Assembly: GCA_023459915.1 (NCBI GenBank)
Contig: JAEWSN010000076.1
Coordinates: 1-19,290 of the forward strand
Reading direction: 5' to 3'
Length of the DNA stretch: 19,290 nucleotides
Source: Bacillota bacterium
GTDB taxonomy: Bacteria; Bacillota; Clostridia; DSM-8532
The notes under the pieces were generated by a model, which saw only the letters and a list, made by a program, of their open reading frames with translations, was not told the DNA's origin and ran no database searches. The number at the start of each line of letters is the position of its first letter. The first letter of the stretch is position 1. This document shows, piece by piece, positions 1 to 7,640 of the stretch. The position numbers were made by a program, and so were the translations under genes.

Positions 1-1227
1 GGCCTGTCGCTGGAATATGATGACTTGTCAGGCAAGCTCCGGACCATCCGCGCCGGGGGACGGACCTTTTTTCTGGAGGGTGCGGACTACCGGGAGGCGG
101 ATCTCGATGGAGACGGGGTCCCGGAAGGCATTTGCGCCTATGAGGCCACCGCGTCCGCGGAAGGCGATCCGGCCGGCAACGCGGCGGATGCCGGGTCGAA
201 GCGCCAGGGCCATGTGACGGTGCTCAACCAGCAGACGGGCGGCTTGCTGGCGGAGACCATGGTCTCCACCTTTGACGGATACGCGCGGGTCTCCTTTCTG
301 CCGGCCTACGGCACCGCGTCGGAGACGATGGTCATCTTGGACACCCAGGCGGACTGGGAGTGCGATGTGCTGACCTACACCGGTGGGCAGCTGGTCAGCA
401 TGCTGCCCGCGGACACCCTCCAACTGACCTCTGAAGCGCTGGTGTCCACCGGCGAGGCGCATCCGGACCGGGTGACACTGGCGGTTCCCCCGGCGGGTCT
501 CTCCTTTGACTGCACCCTGCCGGACAAGCTGGTGGCGTCCATGGCGGAGGGAATCCCCTTTTCACACCGCTTTGTGACCAACCGGAAACCCGTGGTGACG
601 GACGAGGGCCTGTCCCTGCGGGTGCGTCATTCCCTCCAGGTCCTGCTGGGAAACGCGACGGCCATGGACGGCACCAGCGCCGAGCGTCATCTCGATGTGG
701 GCCATGTGACCCAGGAGTATCGCTACATGGGCGCGGGGAAATGGGAACTGCTGTCCACGGCGGGCGCGGCCAAATACGCGGAGGCCGCCCAGGGGTCCAG
801 CCTGTATATGGAAGACATGGTGGCGGGGCAGACATATCTGTTTTCCACCTTGTATGACATTGAAGAGACCTATGGCCTGGATCCGGCCAGATATTCGGAT
901 TTTGACCTCATCGCGGGGCTCCGGTTTATCCACAAGGGGCTGCGCATCAAGGTGGTCAACGCCAGGGTCGCGAGCATGGAGGCGGACGAGGCCTGCCCGC
1001 TGGAGACCGTCCGGGGATTGAAGACCGGCGATTCCCGTGGCGCCGCGCTGTCCGCCCTGGGACTGCCGGATGTCGGCTACTTCGAGGACCGCATCTGGAC
1101 GTATTGGTTTTATCGCGGATTCGATGCGCCCGGAGAGCGGGTGCTGTCATTGGACCGCCTGACGGTGGAGTTTTCAGGAGACAAGGTGGCGCGCATCCGC
1201 ATGGAAGGTTATGTGCCCATCGACTGA
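1..1227 (+). CDS. Large protein of unknown function, 3' part only (408 codons visible)
   Basis: The frame is open from base 1, so the true start lies left of the window; the TTG at 25 is only an internal codon. I do not recognise the family. Near the visible N-terminus is an Asp-rich loop (DLDGDGVPEG) of the kind found in FG-GAP/VCBS and EF-hand calcium sites, which suggests a secreted or surface protein that compares a numeric output with stored values; that role is only a guess. The last 70 or so residues (GDSRGAALSALGLPD, then WTYWFYR and LTVEFSGDKVARI) recall the SmpA/OmlA (BamE-like) fold, where a short helix and a beta strand pair around a Trp/Tyr-rich hairpin. No membrane segment is visible in the part present. 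The stop codon TGA (1225-1227) lies inside a 30-bp tandem repeat. The next gene starts 208 bases later on the same strand. Confidence 0.75.
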   Translation, partial: GLSLEYDDLSGKLRTIRAGGRTFFLEGADYREADLDGDGVPEGICAYEATASAEGDPAGNAADAGSKRQGHVTVLNQQTGGLLAETMVSTFDGYARVSFLPAYGTASETMVILDTQADWECDVLTYTGGQLVSMLPADTLQLTSEALVSTGEAHPDRVTLAVPPAGLSFDCTLPDKLVASMAEGIPFSHRFVTNRKPVVTDEGLSLRVRHSLQVLLGNATAMDGTSAERHLDVGHVTQEYRYMGAGKWELLSTAGAAKYAEAAQGSSLYMEDMVAGQTYLFSTLYDIEETYGLDPARYSDFDLIAGLRFIHKGLRIKVVNARVASMEADEACPLETVRGLKTGDSRGAALSALGLPDVGYFEDRIWTYWFYRGFDAPGERVLSLDRLTVEFSGDKVARIRMEGYVPID

Positions 1228-1326
1228 CCCGTCCCGGGTCAGGTACCCATTGACTGACCGGCCATGAGTCCATCGACTGACCCGTCCCGGGTCATGAGTC
1301 CATCGAATGATCCGTCGCAGGCCATG
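1212..1326. repeat. Tandem repeat of about 30 bp, four copies, spanning the stop codon of the first gene
   Basis: Four units can be aligned: 1212-1241, 1242-1266 (shortened to 25 bp), 1267-1296 and 1297-1326. The shared core is CCATCGACTGACCCGTCCCG. Units 1 and 3 each contain the inverted repeat TGACCC-GTCCC-GGGTCA (1225-1241 and 1278-1294), so a short hairpin could form at each; the stop codon of the upstream gene is the TGA of the first. The array fills about half of the gap before the rhomboid gene. Full-length units are 30 bp, so gain or loss of a unit would not shift a reading frame. Confidence 0.8.
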
Positions 1327-1435
1327 TGCCCATGGGCGGGATGGCGGTGGCACCAGGCATTTCGGAACGGCCACAACACCACAAGGCACGGCGGTGTCCA
1401 CGCGCAAGCAGTGGCGCCGGCAAGGGAGGCAACGC

Positions 1436-2182
1436 ATGAACTGGCTTTGGAAACTGGAACGCAAATTCGGGCGGTACGCCATCGTCCATCTGGTGAAATA
1501 CCTCGCCATCCTCAATGGTGCCACCTTTCTGGTGCTGTACGTGCTCAATCCCCAGGCCCAGGCCCGCATGTACAACGCGCTGGCGCTGATTCCCTCGCAG
1601 CTGTTCAAGGGCGAGGTGTGGCGGCTGGTCACCTTCATTCTGCTTCCGGAAACCCTGAGCCCGCTCTGGGCGGCGCTTTCCATCTACCTGTTCTACATCA
1701 TCGGCACAGCGGTGGAACGCAACTGGGGCGCGTTCAAGTTCAACATGTACTATCTCATCGGCATGCTGGGAACCCTTGTGGGCGCGGTGATTGTGGGCCT
1801 TGTCAGCCCCTCGTTTGCCGCCACCACCGCCACCTATCTCAACCTGTCGCTGTTTCTGGCCTTTGCCACGCTGTTCCCGAACTACCAGCTGATGATTTTC
1901 TTTGTGCTGCCGGTGAAGGTGAAATGGCTGGGCTGGCTGCAGGCGGCGTTTCTGCTCTGGACCATCCTCTCAAGCCTGTTCACCGGATATTGGGCGGGCG
2001 CCATCGCGCCGCTGGTCTCCCTGGCGAACTACCTGCTGTTCTTTGGCAGGGATCTGTACAACGGGCTGCATCTGCGGGTTCGCTCCCAGAACAACCGCAA
2101 GCGCTTTTTTGACGAGATCAACCGGGCCACCCGGGAACGCGAGGAGCGTCAGAAGCATCAGGACAACGTCCGGAAATTTTAG
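1436..2182 (+). CDS. Rhomboid-family membrane protein lacking the catalytic residues (pseudorhomboid)
   Basis: The product is 248 residues with about six hydrophobic segments and a charged C-terminal tail rich in Arg, Glu and Lys. The start ATG at 1436 is set by AAGGGAGG at 1422-1429, six bases upstream. Features such as LFKGEVWRLVTFILLP and the Tyr/Phe-rich segment with IGTAVERNWGAFKFNMYYL match the rhomboid N-terminal half (the WR motif of loop 1). Active rhomboid proteases need GxSG in helix 4 and a His in helix 6. Here the helix 4 position reads LNLSLFLAFATLFPN, with no GxSG, and the last helices (FTGYWAGAIAPLVSLANYLL) have no His. It is therefore probably not a protease; iRhom- or Derlin-like binding or chaperoning of membrane proteins is the family precedent. 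Similar inactive proteins are, as far as I recall, common in Clostridia. It lies between two unrelated genes, so context gives no function. Confidence 0.85.
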   Translation: MNWLWKLERKFGRYAIVHLVKYLAILNGATFLVLYVLNPQAQARMYNALALIPSQLFKGEVWRLVTFILLPETLSPLWAALSIYLFYIIGTAVERNWGAFKFNMYYLIGMLGTLVGAVIVGLVSPSFAATTATYLNLSLFLAFATLFPNYQLMIFFVLPVKVKWLGWLQAAFLLWTILSSLFTGYWAGAIAPLVSLANYLLFFGRDLYNGLHLRVRSQNNRKRFFDEINRATREREERQKHQDNVRKF

Positions 2183-2247
2183 GCGCAATCCGGCAATTTC
2201 TCTTGAAAAAGTCAGAAAAAGTGGATTGAATCCGTCTTCCCCTCTGG

Positions 2248-2261
2248 TAAACGCGTGTTTA
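2248..2261. promoter_or_regulatory. Possible operator upstream of the GH94 gene
   Basis: The sequence TAAAC-GCGT-GTTTA is a perfect 5-bp inverted repeat around a CG-containing centre, and lies in an AT-rich patch 127 bases before the phosphorylase start. LacI-family repressors and CcpA bind AAAC-G-type palindromes with a central CG, so sugar-responsive control is plausible. The spacing is not the exact cre or LacI consensus, and I could not find a convincing -35/-10 pair beside it. Confidence 0.25.
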
Positions 2262-2387
2262 TTTTGATAGGCTGGACATGGCAGCGCGTCAAACACGGCG
2301 TTGTCATGGGTTTTGTGTCCGCCGGCGCATGTATCCGCTCCCACAGGGGCGGCGGCCAACCGGACACGCCACCGGCAAGGAGGATGT

Positions 2388-4811
2388 ATGCGGTACGGTT
2401 ATTTCGACGACGCGGCCAGGGAATATGTCATCACCAACCCCAGGACTCCGGTCAAATGGATCAACTATGTCGGCACGCTCGCGTTCGGCGGCTTTTTGGA
2501 TCACACCGGGGGCTCCCAGCTGTGCAAGGGGGATCCGGCGCTCAACCGCATCACCAAATACATCCCGCAGCTGCCGGCTGGAGATTTCAAGGGAGAGACC
2601 GCGTACGCGCGGGTGAGAACGCCCGGACAATCCGCGGCCGCGGCCGAAGTGGTTTCCCCGTACTGGGTGCCCTGTCTGGGCAACATCGACAAATTTGAAT
2701 GCCATGTCGGCATGTATTACACCCGTTGGATCACGGAGATGGCCGGGCTGCGCTTTGAGGTGCTCGCCTTCGTTCCGCGGGATGAGGACGTGCTGGTGCG
2801 GCAGTACCGGGTCACCAATCTCCGGGAGGAGCCGGTGGCGGTGGATCTGGTGCCGGTGGTGGAATTCTCCCATTTTGACGCGCTCAAGCAGCTGACCAAC
2901 GCCGACTGGGTGCCGCAGACGATGACCAGCGTGGGCGTGAAGCTCGGGGATGGCCGGACCGCGGTGGCGCAGTACGCGTTCATGAAGCGCGAAATGGCCG
3001 TGAACGTGCTGACGGCAAACCGGCCGGCCGCTTCATTTGAAACGGATCGCAAGCGTTTCCTTGGAGACAATGAATACGGGACATGGGCCAACCCGCTGAG
3101 CCTGAAGGAGGAAGCCCTGTCTTCCCGGGACGCGCACCGGGGCGACAACATCGCCGCGCTGCTGCTGCCGCTGGGCACGCTCGCGGCCGGGGAGTCGGCC
3201 ACGGTGGTGACCACGCTGTTTCAGACCGGCGCCATCACGGAGGTGCCGGGCGCCTGTGGACGCTACACCACGGACGCCGAGGTGGCGGCCGCGTTTGCGG
3301 CGATCAAGGCCTACTGGGACAGCTACCTGTCCGTGATCCGGGTGGAAACGCCGGACGCGGCATTCAACTCCATGATCAACCTGCACAATCCCCGCCAGTG
3401 CTACACCACCAAGACCTGGTCGCGCTACCTGTCGCTGTACCAGCTGGGCTACGGGTCGGATCGCGGCATCGGGTTCCGCGACTCCTCGCAGGACAGCATG
3501 GGCGTCATCGCGCAGATTCCGGACGAGGCGCGTGCGCTGATGGAGAAGCTGCTGAGCGTGCAAAGCCGCGACGGATCGGGCTATCACCAGTTCAATCCGC
3601 TCACCATGGTCGCGGGACGCGGCGATTCCATGGAGTACGAGGACCGGCCGCACTACTATTCCGACGATCACCTGTGGATCATCCTGGCCGTGTGCGCCTA
3701 TGTGAAGGAGACCGGGGACTACGCGTTCCTGGACAAGCAGCTGCCGTTCTATGAAAAGGACAAGGCGGACCGGCCGCTGGAATCCGGCACGGTGTACGAG
3801 CACCTGGTGCGCGGGGTGACCTTCACCCATGGCAACACCGGCACGCATGGCCTGCCGCTGCTGGGCTTTGCGGACTGGAACGACACCGTGAACCTGCCGA
3901 CCGGCGCGGAGAGCCTGTTCACCGCAAACCTGTACGGCTGCGCGCTGCGGGAGCTGTCCGCACTGTGCGCGTTCCGGGAAAACGGGGCGGATCAGGCCAC
4001 CTTCGAGGCCTGGTACGCCGAGATGAAGGAAATCTACAACCGCCATGCCTGGGACGGCGAATGGTTCCTGCGCTACTTCGATGAAAAGGGGGCCCCTGTG
4101 GGCGCCAGGGAGAACGCGTACGGCAAGCTGTGGCTCAACGGGCAGACCTGGGCCGTGTTGTCCGGTTTTGCCGGCGAGGATGGCCGCGGGCGGACCGCCA
4201 TGGATGCGGTAAAGCGCCATCTGGCCACGGACAAGGGCATCAAGCTCTCTTGGCCCGGGTACGACGGGTTCGATCCGCAAAAGGGCGGCGTCACCACCTA
4301 TCCGCCCGGAGCCAAGGAGAACGGGGGCATCTTCCTGCATCCCAATCCCTGGGCCATCATGGCGGAAACCGTGCTGGGAGACGGGGACGCGGCGTTCTCC
4401 TATTACAGCCGCATCAACCCGGCCGGCAAGAACGACATCGCGGACGAGTACGAGTGCGAGCCCTATTGCTATGCCCAGAACATCCTGGCCGACGAGCACC
4501 CGAATTTCGGACTGGGGCGCAACGCCTGGCTGTCCGGCACGGCGAGCTGGATGTACCAGTCCTCCGTGCAGTACATCCTGGGGATTCGGCCCGAGCACGG
4601 GGGGCTCCGGTTCGATCCCTGCGTGCCGAAGGCCTGGCGGGAGTTCAAGGTCACCCGTGTCTGCCGCGGTGTCACCTATCACATCACGCTGAAAAACCCC
4701 GACGGGAAGTCCAAGGGGGTAACCCGCCTGTTGGTGGATGGCCGTGAGGTGTCCGGAAATCTCATTCCGTGGCTGGCGGCGGGGGAGCACACAGTGGTGG
4801 CGGAATTCTGA
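2388..4811 (+). CDS. GH94 family disaccharide phosphorylase (cellobiose/chitobiose phosphorylase-like)
   Basis: GH94 enzymes split beta-linked disaccharides with phosphate, giving a sugar 1-phosphate plus a free sugar in the cytoplasm and saving ATP. At 807 residues the length matches cellobiose and N,N'-diacetylchitobiose phosphorylases (about 800-810). The N-terminus MRYGYFDDAAREYVITNPRT is the family's opening beta-sandwich motif. Later come GFRDSSQDSMG, GSGYHQFNPLT, the acid motif ADWNDTVNLPTGAES with Asp496 in the place of the catalytic acid (Asp490 in Cellulomonas gilvus cellobiose phosphorylase), then ECEPYCYAQ and NAWLSGTASW, which help bind phosphate and the C-terminal site. There is no signal peptide. 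ATG 2388 follows AAGGAGG at 2377-2383; an ATG at 2384 is out of frame. No transporter or other sugar gene is adjacent, and the substrate (cellobiose, chitobiose, cellobionate or other) cannot be fixed from sequence alone. Confidence 0.92.
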   Translation: MRYGYFDDAAREYVITNPRTPVKWINYVGTLAFGGFLDHTGGSQLCKGDPALNRITKYIPQLPAGDFKGETAYARVRTPGQSAAAAEVVSPYWVPCLGNIDKFECHVGMYYTRWITEMAGLRFEVLAFVPRDEDVLVRQYRVTNLREEPVAVDLVPVVEFSHFDALKQLTNADWVPQTMTSVGVKLGDGRTAVAQYAFMKREMAVNVLTANRPAASFETDRKRFLGDNEYGTWANPLSLKEEALSSRDAHRGDNIAALLLPLGTLAAGESATVVTTLFQTGAITEVPGACGRYTTDAEVAAAFAAIKAYWDSYLSVIRVETPDAAFNSMINLHNPRQCYTTKTWSRYLSLYQLGYGSDRGIGFRDSSQDSMGVIAQIPDEARALMEKLLSVQSRDGSGYHQFNPLTMVAGRGDSMEYEDRPHYYSDDHLWIILAVCAYVKETGDYAFLDKQLPFYEKDKADRPLESGTVYEHLVRGVTFTHGNTGTHGLPLLGFADWNDTVNLPTGAESLFTANLYGCALRELSALCAFRENGADQATFEAWYAEMKEIYNRHAWDGEWFLRYFDEKGAPVGARENAYGKLWLNGQTWAVLSGFAGEDGRGRTAMDAVKRHLATDKGIKLSWPGYDGFDPQKGGVTTYPPGAKENGGIFLHPNPWAIMAETVLGDGDAAFSYYSRINPAGKNDIADEYECEPYCYAQNILADEHPNFGLGRNAWLSGTASWMYQSSVQYILGIRPEHGGLRFDPCVPKAWREFKVTRVCRGVTYHITLKNPDGKSKGVTRLLVDGREVSGNLIPWLAAGEHTVVAEF

Positions 4812-4861
4812 ACCGTGCCCCCTTCCGGCTTGTACACGTGTTTGCGGGGGCGATTCCCGAG

Positions 4862-4890
4862 TTGTGAACCACCCCGAACGGGTGTACAAT
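4862..4890 (+). promoter_or_regulatory. Sigma-A promoter of nadBC, with an inverted repeat over the -10
   Basis: TTGTGA (4862-4867), a 17-base spacer and TACAAT (4885-4890) form a good housekeeping promoter about 100 bases before nadB. The 8-mer GTGTACAA at 4882-4889 covers the -10 and is the exact reverse complement of TTGTACAC at 4830-4837, upstream of the -35. A repressor dimer bridging or occupying these could control NAD synthesis. NiaR and NrtR are known NAD regulators, but I cannot match the site to either. Confidence 0.6.
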
Positions 4891-4993
4891 AAACCAAATG
4901 CACAACCTTCCCGCACGGTGGCGGCCCTGTTCGCGACCGCGCGGAAAGGCGACGGACAGCTTGGGTGCCAGGAAGGAAGTGACCCGCGTTTCC

Positions 4994-6622
4994 ATGAAAA
5001 CCGTTGATTTGAACCGACCGTTCGAGCCGGAACGATACCTGCTCAATTTCGACACGGATCAGCTGCCACGGGAGGATTATGACGCCATCATCATCGGCAG
5101 CGGCATTGCCGGGGTCTATACGGCCTTGTCCATGTCCCGTTCCACGCGCATCCTCATCATCACCAAGGAAGCCATCGATGTGAACAATTCCGTGCTGGCC
5201 CAGGGGGGCATCGCGGTTTCGCTCGACAAGGAGGATTCACCGGAGCTCCATTACCGAGACACGGCCTATGCCGGCGCGGGCCTGTGCGACGAGCAGATTG
5301 TCCGCACGCTGGTCAACGAGGCGGCGGACAACATCGCCCAGCTGTGCCTGTATGGCGTGAACTTTGACCGGGGAGAGGACAAGCAGCTGTCCCTGACCAA
5401 GGAGGCGGCCCACAGCCGCAACCGCATCATCCACACCGGGGACGCCACCGGCAAGGAGGTGTGCGACACGCTGGTCGCCGCCGTGCGTGGGCTCAACAAT
5501 GTCACCATCCACGAGCGCACCTTCGCGGTGGACCTGCTCACGGAACAGGGTGGCTGCCGCGGGGTGCTGGCCATGGACGCAGACGGCGCGCTGCGGGTGT
5601 ATGCCGCGCCATTTGTCATCTGCGCCTCCGGTGGGTATGGCCGGCTGTATGCCAGCACCACCAATCCGGAGGTTGCCACCGGCGACGGTGCGGCCATGGC
5701 GTTCCGGGCCGGCGCGAAGCTGGTGGATCTGGAGTTCGTGCAGTTCCATCCCACCTCGCTGTTCCGGCAGGAGGAGCGCAACTTTCTCATTTCAGAAGCC
5801 GTCCGGGGAGAGGGCGCGGTGCTGCGCAACCTTGCCGGGGAGCGGTTCATGCCCGGTTATCATGAGTTGGCGGAGCTTGCGCCCAGAGATGTGGTCTCCC
5901 GCGCCATTTTTGCGGAGATGAAGCGCACCGGGGCGGAACACATGTGGCTCGACATCACCTGCAAGGACCGCGCCTGGCTGGAACGCCGGTTTCCAACCAT
6001 TTTTGCCAAGTGCCTGTCCTATGGCATCGACATCTCGAGGGACTACATTCCGGTTGCGCCGTCCCAGCACTACAGCATGGGCGGCATCCGCACCGACGAT
6101 ATCGGAAGAACAGATCTGCCGGGCCTGTATGCCGTGGGAGAAGCTGCCTGCAACGGCATTCACGGAGCAAACCGCCTGGCGTCGAATTCCCTGCTCGAGG
6201 GGCTGGTCTTCGGCCGGCGCATCGCCCGCAGCATCAATGACCGGTTTGCGCAGGAGACGCCGGAGGCGCGGGCCAAGCCGCCCGTCACACTGGGGCATGT
6301 GTCCTGTGAGGTGGAACGCCGCCCAGCCAGGCGGGATGTGGCGGCGGAAACCCGTCGGCTGCAGGCGCGCATGACGCTCGATGTCGGCATCATCCGCAAC
6401 GCCGCGAGCCTGCTGCGCGCAACCGGGGAGCTTTCGGACATGCTGGCCGAGCAGGCCGGCGCGCAATGCGCCACCATCGAGGAGATGGAGCTGCGCAACA
6501 TGACCCAGCTGGCATCCCTGGTGGCCGCCGCGGCCACCGCCCGCACGGAGTCAAGGGGCGCGCATTACCGCGACGATTATCCGCAGCCCAGTGAAGACTG
6601 GATGCTCAATTTGGTGATTTGA
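4994..6622 (+). CDS. nadB: L-aspartate oxidase
   Basis: This FAD enzyme oxidises L-aspartate to iminoaspartate, the first step of de novo NAD synthesis; NadA (not in this window) then condenses it with dihydroxyacetone phosphate to quinolinate. The 542-residue product has the dinucleotide-binding GSGIAG at residues 35-40, the flavin segment SVLAQGGIAVSLD, the HTGDATGKEV motif, QFHPTSLF, the substrate-binding SEAVRGEGAVLRN, SQHYSMGGIRTD and GEAACNGIHGANRLASNSLLEGL. The C-terminal helical domain is complete. The length fits NadB (about 530-550). The start is slightly uncertain: ATG 4994 sits 14-17 bases after GGAAGGAAG (4971-4979), whereas an in-frame GTG at 4979 would be too close to it; I keep the ATG. 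The gene begins an operon with nadC 17 bases downstream, driven by the promoter at 4862-4890. Confidence 0.96.
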   Translation: MKTVDLNRPFEPERYLLNFDTDQLPREDYDAIIIGSGIAGVYTALSMSRSTRILIITKEAIDVNNSVLAQGGIAVSLDKEDSPELHYRDTAYAGAGLCDEQIVRTLVNEAADNIAQLCLYGVNFDRGEDKQLSLTKEAAHSRNRIIHTGDATGKEVCDTLVAAVRGLNNVTIHERTFAVDLLTEQGGCRGVLAMDADGALRVYAAPFVICASGGYGRLYASTTNPEVATGDGAAMAFRAGAKLVDLEFVQFHPTSLFRQEERNFLISEAVRGEGAVLRNLAGERFMPGYHELAELAPRDVVSRAIFAEMKRTGAEHMWLDITCKDRAWLERRFPTIFAKCLSYGIDISRDYIPVAPSQHYSMGGIRTDDIGRTDLPGLYAVGEAACNGIHGANRLASNSLLEGLVFGRRIARSINDRFAQETPEARAKPPVTLGHVSCEVERRPARRDVAAETRRLQARMTLDVGIIRNAASLLRATGELSDMLAEQAGAQCATIEEMELRNMTQLASLVAAAATARTESRGAHYRDDYPQPSEDWMLNLVI

Positions 6623-6639
6623 CGCAAAGGGAGGAAACC

Positions 6640-7485
6640 ATGTCCATGCTGACATTAGACATGACGCTGGTCGACGAGATCATCCTGCGCGCGTTGCGCG
6701 AGGACATGCCCATGGGCGATCTCACCACGGACAGCACCATTCCGGAGGCGCAGGAAGCCTCCGCCCGCATCATCGCCAAGGAGGACGGCGTTGTGGCCGG
6801 CCTGCCGGTGTTCATGCGCGTGTTCACCCTGCTCGACCCGCACGCGAGCTTCAACCTGCTGGTGGAAGAGGGCGCAACGGTCACGAAGGGCACCGTGCTG
6901 ATGACCTTTGGCGGCAACGCCCGCGCGCTGCTGAAGGCGGAGCGGACGGCGCTGAACCTGCTGCAGCGGATGAGCGGCATCGCCACCATGACCCACGCGT
7001 TCGCGGCCGCCTTTGCCGGAACCCGGACCAAAATCGTGGATACCCGCAAAACCGTCCCCGGCCTGCGCTATCTGGACAAATACGCGGTGCGGGCCGGCGG
7101 CGGCACCAACCACCGGTACTGCCTCTCCGACGGCGTGCTCATCAAGGACAACCACATCAAGGCGTCCGGCGGCATCACCGCGGCCGTGTCGCGCGCGCGG
7201 GCGGTTGCCCCGCACACCATCCGCATCGAGGTGGAAACGGAGAACATGGACATGGTCCGGGAAGCACTCGAAGCCGGCGCGGACATCATCATGCTCGACA
7301 ACATGACCGATGCCCAGATGACGGAGGCCGTGGCACTTGTCGCCGGCCGCGCGCTGACGGAAGCGTCCGGCAATGTGACCGTGGATCGGGCCGGTCGGAT
7401 TGCGGCCACCGGGGTGGATCTGGTCTCCTCCGGCGCGTTGACCCATTCGGTCCGCGCCATGGATATCAGCATGCGGTTCGATTGA
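6640..7485 (+). CDS. nadC: Nicotinate-nucleotide pyrophosphorylase (quinolinate phosphoribosyltransferase)
   Basis: The enzyme joins quinolinate to phosphoribosyl pyrophosphate with loss of CO2, giving nicotinate mononucleotide, and follows NadB and NadA in the pathway. The 281-residue product is of normal length. Visible signatures are REDMPMGDLTTD at the N-terminus, ERTALNLLQRMSGIAT, the catalytic stretch DTRKTVPGLRYLDKYAVRAG with its following GGGTNHR, the lysine in LIKDNHI, IEVETENM, IIMLDNM and the C-terminal GVDLVSSGALTHSVRAMDIS. ATG 6640 follows AAAGGGAGG at 6626-6634 by five bases; the TTG at 6619 that overlaps the end of nadB has no such site. The pair nadB-nadC is in one operon. The third member, nadA, is not downstream; it may lie elsewhere in the genome. 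Confidence 0.96.
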   Translation: MSMLTLDMTLVDEIILRALREDMPMGDLTTDSTIPEAQEASARIIAKEDGVVAGLPVFMRVFTLLDPHASFNLLVEEGATVTKGTVLMTFGGNARALLKAERTALNLLQRMSGIATMTHAFAAAFAGTRTKIVDTRKTVPGLRYLDKYAVRAGGGTNHRYCLSDGVLIKDNHIKASGGITAAVSRARAVAPHTIRIEVETENMDMVREALEAGADIIMLDNMTDAQMTEAVALVAGRALTEASGNVTVDRAGRIAATGVDLVSSGALTHSVRAMDISMRFD

Positions 7486-7640
7486 TCCCGCGTCACCGAT
7501 TCCTGAAAGCCTTGCGCCGAACGGGTTCGGGACGGGAGGGCGTTTTGGGCACGAAATTTGGTGATATTGCACAAAAACACTTGTTCTTTTAAGGGTTTGT
7601 GTGGCAAAATTCGATAGGAAGTAAGGCTGTCATGACAACC
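7486..7640. other. First half of the nadC to sensor kinase gap
   Basis: This stretch holds no gene. Close to nadC is a small hairpin, CCGAAC-GG-GTTCGG (about 7517-7530), followed by a GC-rich run and TTTT; it might be a weak terminator. From about 7545 the sequence becomes clearly AT-rich compared with the neighbours. A promoter for the sensor kinase is expected here or just beyond, but I see no -35/-10 pair that I would call. Confidence 0.4.

Noticed and set aside
1264..2112. 282-codon frame overlapping the rhomboid gene in another frame
   Set aside because: His/Gly/Ala-rich shadow frame; the membrane protein frame has the ribosome binding site and hydrophobic segments.
3033..4916. 627-codon minus-strand reading frame
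   Set aside because: It lies antisense to the GH94 gene, whose motifs are clear; long antisense frames are expected in GC-rich coding DNA.
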